Positions 59,641 to 64,000 of a DNA stretch of 64,000 nt are shown in pieces. Numbering within the stretch: position 1 is the stretch's first letter; each line of letters starts with the position of its first letter. The stretch is taken from the NCBI GenBank assembly GCA_963971285.1, contig OZ020246.1, positions 12,073,217 through 12,137,216 of the forward strand. The letters are read 5' to 3'. Position numbers and translations under genes: made by a program. This DNA is from Astropecten irregularis. Its lineage: Eukaryota > Echinodermata > Asteroidea > Paxillosida > Astropectinidae. Below the pieces are notes generated by a model, which did no database searches, was not told the DNA's origin, and worked only from the letters and a program-made list of their open reading frames with translations.

Positions 59641-59918
59641 CATCTCAATATTTATGTGCACTTTATAGACTCCCCACTCTTGAAAATAGAAGACGTGTTA
59701 ACATGGTTAATTATTGTATTTTCTTATATAAGCATTTTCATAATCATTTCACCAACATAGATGCAAACCCTTACTGTTTATATGCTCCTGTGCGGCGGAC
59801 AAGGCATGCCGTAGCTGTGCTTTACCATATGACCCATCCAGTCCTTTTATGGGCCTTGTGCATTGAGAATCTACAATCCATTTTGTTTCATTCATTTTCC
59901 TCTTTCTTTATTTGACAG
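59641..59918 (+). repeat. HMBS cassette, upstream intron part, copy 2
   Basis: It carries CCCCACTCTTGAAAATAGAA, CTCCTGTGCGGCGGACAAGG and the acceptor tract ending TTTGACAG. It is nearly identical to 61385-61655 and 62490-62758. An open frame across it (59703-59915) is shared by the copies but has no recognised domain. Confidence 0.8.
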
Positions 59919-60102
59919 TTACAATGGACAAAAACGTTGACACAATTCAGGTTCAGCTACCTTCAAATATCAGGATAACCAGCCTGTTCACCTATAAACT
60001 GGAGAGGGCGCTAGTTGCTGACAAGCTTGATATGATCATCCATTCGTTAAAGGATTTGCCATCTGTGTTACATGAGGGAACGTCAATCTGAACCATCTGC
60101 AG
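59919..60102 (+). pseudogene. HMBS: Hydroxymethylbilane synthase exon remnant, copy 2 of 4
   Basis: The same 184-base exon with acceptor and GTAAGG donor. TGA is at 60089-60091, the same codon as in copy 1. Compared with copy 1 it has a Glu-to-Lys change in the SLFTY-LERAL region (TATAAACTGG) and CACAATTCAG for CACGATTCAG. HSLKDLP, with the catalytic Asp, is intact. Not a functional gene. Confidence 0.8.
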
Positions 60103-60648
60103 GTAAGGATGTTTCCATATCAACATCTGCATGTATGATTTACAGCGGTTGCTAATGGGGCTGCCGTAGACAGTGTCTGTCTCCCTCTAGTGATCATGAT
60201 GAGTCAGGTATTGCCACTCAAGTGAGTGTCTGTCTCCTTCTAGTAATCATCGTGAGTCATGTATTGCCCACTGATCTATACAAAAGATCTAATCTGACAT
60301 CGGACTTTCTTGAAATATATCAAAATTTCGCATAATCATCACGGGTCAAAAAGGGGATTTTTCACCAGGTCCGGACCTGATAGCCAGCGGGCAGTTTCAA
60401 CACTGGTCGCCAGGGGTCCTGGGTGCGAGACCCGAAATGGCATAATGTTTTTTTCCGACACCAAAAAATCTAATCTGACATCAGATTGGTTGCTATGTCC
60501 GTTTGTTTGTAGGCCTACTTGTTCTCCGGTTGTCATAAAATTGCCTATCTGAAACTAAAATCTGAATTGGGTCGACCTAAAGTCGCTCCTGATCTATTGA
60601 GTTCAATGGCAATGCTGGGACGCCTGTCTGAAACGGGGGTTTTAAATT
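60103..60648 (+). repeat. Cassette segment between exon copy 2 and hairpin
   Basis: Intron start, about two 54-bp units (60165-60270), one GGTCCGGACC unit (60277-60480) with GGGTGCGAGACCC, then the GGGTCGACCTAAAGTCGCTC segment. The order is the same as 3437-3981. Confidence 0.8.
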
Positions 60649-60762
60649 GAGTGGCAATACCTGACTCATCATGATCACTAGAGGGAGACAGACATTGTCT
60701 ATGGCAACCAAGTGAGTGTCTGTCTCCCTCTAGTGATCATCATGAGTCAAGTATTGCCACTC
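60649..60762. repeat. 46-bp-arm hairpin, copy 3
   Basis: Arms 60649-60694 and 60717-60762 with the 22-base loop TTGTCTATGGCAACC-AAGTGAG. Pairing is a little better than in the 3982 copy. Confidence 0.85.
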
Positions 60763-61375
60763 AAGTGAGTGTCTGTCTCCTTCTAGTAGTCATCGTGAAT
60801 CAGGTATTGCCACTCAAGTGAATGTCTGTCTCCTTATAGTAATCATCGTGAATCAGGTATTGCCACTCAAGTGAATGTCTGTCTCCCTCTAGTGATCAAC
60901 ATGAGTCAAGTATTACCACTCAAGTGAGTGTCTGTCTCCTAGTAATCATCGTGAGTCAGGTATTGCCACTCAAGTGAGTGTCTGTCTTCCTCTAGTGATC
61001 ATCATGAGTCAAGTATTGACACTCAAGTGAGTGTCTGTCCCCTTCTAGTATTTCATCGTGAGTCAGGTATTGCCACTCAAGTGAGTGTCTGTCTCCTTCT
61101 AGTAATCATCGTGACTCAGGTATTGCCACTCAAGTGAGTGTCTGTCTCCCTCTAGTGATCATCATGAGTCAAGTATTGCCACTCAAGTGAGTGTCTGTCT
61201 CCTTCTAGTAATCATCGGGAGTCAGGTATTGCCACTCAAGTGAGTGTCTGTCTCCTTCTAGTTATTCATCGTGAGTCAGGTATTGCCACTCGAGTGAGTG
61301 TATGTCTCCATCTAGTAATCATCGTTAGTCAGGTATTGCCACTCAAGTGAATGTCTGTCTTTCTCTAGTGATCAT
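60705..61375 (+). repeat. 54-bp minisatellite, longest run (about 12 units)
   Basis: About twelve units with small length changes (for example TAGTATTTCATCG and TAGTTATTCATCG). Two unit types alternate: TCTCCCTCTAGTGATCATCA and TCTCCTTCTAGTAATCATCG. This run accounts for the longer spacing between exon copies 2 and 3 (1,737 bases) than between copies 3 and 4 (1,103 bases). Confidence 0.85.
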
Positions 61376-61655
61376 TCATCTCATTTATTTATGTGCACTT
61401 TATAGACTCCCCACTCTTAAAAATAGAAGACGTGTTAACATGGTTTATTATTGTATTTTCTTATATAAGCATTTTCATAATCATTTCACCAACATAGATG
61501 CAAACCCTTACTGTTTATATGCTCCTGTGCGGCGGACAAGGCATGCCGTAGCTGTGCTATACCATCTGACCCATCCAGTCCTTTTATGGGCTTTCTGCAT
61601 TGAGAATCTACAATCCATTTTGTTTAATTCATTTTCCTCTTTCTTTATTTGACAG
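61376..61655 (+). repeat. HMBS cassette, upstream intron part, copy 3
   Basis: As 59641-59918, with single-base differences, and the same acceptor TTTGACAG. Confidence 0.8.
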
Positions 61656-61839
61656 TTACAATGGACAAAAACGTTGACACAATTCAGGTTCAGCTACCTT
61701 CAAATATCAGGATAACCAGCCTGTTCACCTATGAACTGGAGAGGGCGCTAGTTGCTGACAAGCATGATATGATCATCCATTCTGTAAAGGATTTGCCATC
61801 TGTGTTACATGAGGGAACGTCAATCTGAACCATCTGCAG
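61656..61839 (+). pseudogene. HMBS: Hydroxymethylbilane synthase exon remnant, copy 3 of 4
   Basis: A 184-base exon with both splice sites and TGA at 61826-61828, the shared stop. Private changes are CTT to CAT in ADK-L-DM (Leu to His) and TCG-TTA to TCT-GTA (Leu to Val in HSLKDLP). No indels. Confidence 0.8.
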
Positions 61840-62386
61840 GTAAGGATGTTTCCATATCAACATCTGCATGTATGATTTACAGCGGTTGCTAATGGGGTTG
61901 CCATAGACAGTGTCTGTCTCCCTCTAGTGATCATGATGAGTCAGGTATTGCCACTCAAGTGAGTGTCTGTCTCCTTCTAGTAATCATCGTGAGTCAGGTA
62001 TTGCCCACTGATCTATACAAAAGATCTAATCTGACATCGGACTAGCTTGAAGTATATCAAAATTTCGCATTATCATCACGGGTCAAAAAGGGGATGTTTT
62101 CATCAGGTCCGGACCTGATAGCCAGCGGGCAGTTTTCAACACTGGTAGCCAGGGGTCCTGGGTGCGAGACCCGAAACGGCATAATGTTTTATTCCGACAC
62201 CAAAAAATCTAATCTGACATCAGATTGGTTGCTATGTCCGTTTGTTTGTAGGCCTACTTGTTCTCCGGTGTCATTAGTTTGCCTATCTGAAACCAAAATC
62301 TGAATTGGGTCGACCTAAAGTCGCTCCTGATCTATTGAGTTCAATGGCAATGCTGGGACGCCTGTCTGAAATGGGGGTTATAAATT
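61840..62386 (+). repeat. Cassette segment between exon copy 3 and hairpin
   Basis: The same order as 60103-60648: short 54-bp run, one GGTCCGGACC unit (62020-62220), then the GGGTCGACCTAAAGTCGCTC segment. Confidence 0.8.
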
Positions 62387-62479
62387 GAGTGGCAATACCT
62401 GACTCATCATGATCACTAGAGGGAGACAGACATTGTCTATGGCAACCAAGTGAGTGTCTGTCTCCCTCTAGTGATCATT
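62387..62479. repeat. 46-bp hairpin, right arm shortened, copy 4
   Basis: The left arm 62387-62432 is complete. The right arm (62455-62479) stops after TGTCTGTCTCCCTCTAGTGA and runs into the HMBS upstream segment. Confidence 0.75.
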
Positions 62480-62758
62480 CATCTCATTTATTTATGTGCA
62501 CTTTATAGACTCCCCACTCTTGAAAATAGAAGACGTGTTAACATGGTTAATTATTGTATTTTCTTATATAAGCATTTTCATAATCATTTCACCAACATAG
62601 ATGCAAACCCTTACTGTTTATATGCTCCTGTGCAGCGGACAAGGCATGCCGTACCTGTGCTATACCATCTGACCCATCCAGTCCTTTAATGGGCCTTCTG
62701 CATTGAGAATCTACAATCCATTTTGTTTCATTCATTTTCCTCTTTCTTTATTTGACAG
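62480..62758 (+). repeat. HMBS cassette, upstream intron part, copy 4
   Basis: As the other copies; one base differs in CTCCTGTGCAGCGGACAAGG. Confidence 0.8.
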
Positions 62759-62942
62759 TTACAATGGACAAAAACGTTGACACGATTCAGGTTCAGCTAC
62801 CTTCAAATGTCAGGATAACCAGCCTGTTCACCTATGAACTGGAGAGGGCGCTAGTTGCTGACAAGCTTGATTTGATCATCCATTCGTTAAAGGATTTGCC
62901 ATCTGTGTTACATGAGGGAACGTCAATCTGAACCATCTGCAG
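62759..62942 (+). pseudogene. HMBS: Hydroxymethylbilane synthase exon remnant, copy 4 of 4
   Basis: A 184-base exon with acceptor and GTAAGG donor, and TGA at 62929-62931. Private changes include ATC to GTC in SNIRIT and ATG to TTG in LDMII. Downstream of the donor the sequence jumps into a GGTCCGGACC-family unit (GATGACCTGATAGCC), so the usual intron is truncated here. Confidence 0.8.
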
Positions 62943-62949
62943 GTAAGGA

Positions 62950-63195
62950 TGACCTGATAGCCAGCGGGCAGTTTTTAGCCAGGGGTCCCAGGTGCGAGAC
63001 CCGAAATGTCATAATTTGTTTTTCCCGACACCAAAAAATCTAATCTGACATCGGACTCGCTTGAAATATATCAAAATTTGGCATTATCATCATGGGTCAA
63101 AAAGTTGGAGTTTTCACCAGGTCCGGGCCTATTAGCCAACGGGCAGTTTTCACCAGGTCCGGACCTGATAGCCAACGGGCAGTTTTCACCAGGTC
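62950..63195 (+). repeat. GGTCCGGACC-family units, right end of the cassette region
   Basis: One partial and one full unit with CGCTTGAAATATATCAAAAT, then three palindrome blocks of the GTTTTCACCAGGTCCGGACC type, the last cut after ACCAGGT. This is the right boundary of the repeated region. Confidence 0.8.
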
Positions 63196-63380
63196 ATGTA
63201 TATTTTTATATTTTGCTGGAAGTATTTATCAGGCTCATAGCTTTTATTGTTGCACTTGGTGCTAAGCCAATTGATCATCATAATAATGAATATCAGTAGA
63301 ACTTTGTTTTGACATGTAATGTAGTCCATTCAGTCCTTACACGTACAACTTCATTGCTTTTTTTTATACAAACCGGCAAC
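63196..63380. other. No recognisable feature
   Basis: AT-rich sequence between the cassette region and the tRNA-like element. Nothing supported. Confidence 0.4.
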
Positions 63381-63460
63381 GCGCACATGTGGCAAGTGCG
63401 TTTGGCACTCGCCTCTCTCCAATGTGGCCCGGTTTCGATCCCGGCTTGGGTCATACCGTC
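63381..63460 (+). repeat. tRNA-derived SINE fragment
   Basis: An A-box-like TGGCAAGTGCGTTTGG (63390-63405) and a B-box-like GGTTTCGATCC (63431-63441) are spaced as in a tRNA promoter, with the linker CACTCGCCTCTCTCCAATGT between them. Downstream GTCATATGTGAGTAGAG looks like a SINE body. The cloverleaf is incomplete, so it is not a tRNA gene. Confidence 0.6.
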
Positions 63461-63610
63461 ATATGTGAGTAGAGTTGTGCAGAGTTGGATGATTAGCCCT
63501 CCCAAAATCATCATATGTAACACTAAACAGTCAGGGCTATCGTTTTTAGATTGAAATGCCTGTACGATCACTTTACAGTTATTATTGGTTCATTTCTATT
63601 GATTTCACAG

Positions 63611-63726
63611 GAGAGAAGCCATATTTTTGCCAAGAGGATGGATGTGATCGATCATTTAACACACAGTACAGTCTCAAGAGCCATAAGAAAGGACATGATA
63701 AACAGTCATCAACAGCAACATTGCAG
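63611..63726 (+). CDS. MTF1: Exon encoding a C2H2 zinc finger like finger 6 of MTF1 (partial gene)
   Basis: An exon of 116 bases lies between TGATTTCACAG and the donor GTATGG. It enters in phase 1 (the split first codon gives Gly) and leaves after 38 full codons. It reads [32 protein letters not shown], then a Ser/Thr stretch. Cys-X4-Cys-X12-His-X3-His is a complete zinc finger preceded by the GEKP linker. [14 protein letters not shown]-type sequence is characteristic of the last of the six fingers of metal-responsive transcription factor 1, which binds metal response elements and induces metallothionein genes. No stop or frameshift is seen. Other exons are not recognised in the window, so the gene must extend beyond it, or this is an isolated exon copy. 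A different C2H2 protein is possible. Confidence 0.75.
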
Positions 63727-64000
63727 GTATGGTCTTACAATTCATTATGTAGTTATGTACGGTACATGTGATTACACGAGCGCACAGTTTTGAATGGCGC
63801 CCTCTATTGATTAAGGGAGCTCATCCAAAAGGTTACACCGCGGTGTCACCGCAATCACCGCGGTTTGGACGGGTCCTTAACAACCAGCCGACTTTCGACA
63901 GTCCTTGCTTATTTAGCATATTAAAAGAACTGACTAACAAAACTCCCTATTGTTATTTTAACTACCCACTGAACGCGGTGGCCGCGGCGCAACCGCAGAC
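63727..64000. other. Downstream intron with GC-rich palindromes
   Basis: Following the zinc-finger exon. It contains the perfect 12-base palindrome ACACCGCGGTGT (63835-63846), further CACCGCGGT at 63856-63864 and GCGGTGGCCGCGG near the end. No coding region was recognised. Confidence 0.5.

Noticed and set aside
59703-62689. Shared open frame in the HMBS cassette upstream part (LYAPVRRTRHAVAVLYH...)
   Set aside because: Present in three copies because the DNA is duplicated. No domain recognised, and it lies in what splice signals suggest is an intron.

Overview
The window looks like non-coding, repeat-dominated DNA from an animal nuclear genome. There are no operons or long open frames. Spliced-exon signals, decayed exons of animal genes (HMBS, SMPD2-like, an MTF1-type zinc finger), tRNA-derived elements and short inverted-repeat DNA elements point to an invertebrate. 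A marine deuterostome such as an echinoderm is my best guess, but that is inference from the style of the repeats and I cannot name a species.

Layout. 1-2500 is low-copy DNA that includes copy A of a segmental duplication. 2503-2961 holds about 2.4 monomers of a ~195-bp satellite. 2962-5960 is a composite cassette: a broken HMBS exon, a ~54-bp minisatellite, a 46-bp-arm hairpin, and two tandem families built around the palindrome GGTCCGGACC. 6000-8090 holds a TGACGTCA-rich repeat and a strictly 10-bp minisatellite. 8207-9395 holds two decayed exons of a neutral-sphingomyelinase-like gene, a tRNA-like element and two small inverted-repeat DNA elements. 9670-12898 is mostly featureless. 12899-17196 is copy B of the duplication, interrupted by a ~2.1-kb element with long inverted arms (13803-15891). 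17197-58410 is a ~41-kb array of the same 195-bp satellite, about 211 monomers, with nested higher-order repeats. 58411-63195 is the HMBS cassette again, in three tandem copies. 63381-64000 holds a tRNA-like SINE fragment and one apparently intact exon encoding a C2H2 zinc finger very like finger 6 of MTF1.

Main conclusion. The same order (duplicated segment, then satellite, then HMBS cassette) occurs twice. The satellite has ~2.4 monomers in one copy and ~211 in the other. This gives a natural before/after comparison for satellite birth or expansion. All four HMBS exon copies carry the same in-frame TGA with intact splice sites, so the exon was already broken when it was amplified together with the repeats.

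Only the zinc-finger exon is likely to belong to a functional gene. Its partner exons lie outside the window or were not recognised. Homologies are from reading translations against remembered protein families; no database search was run.
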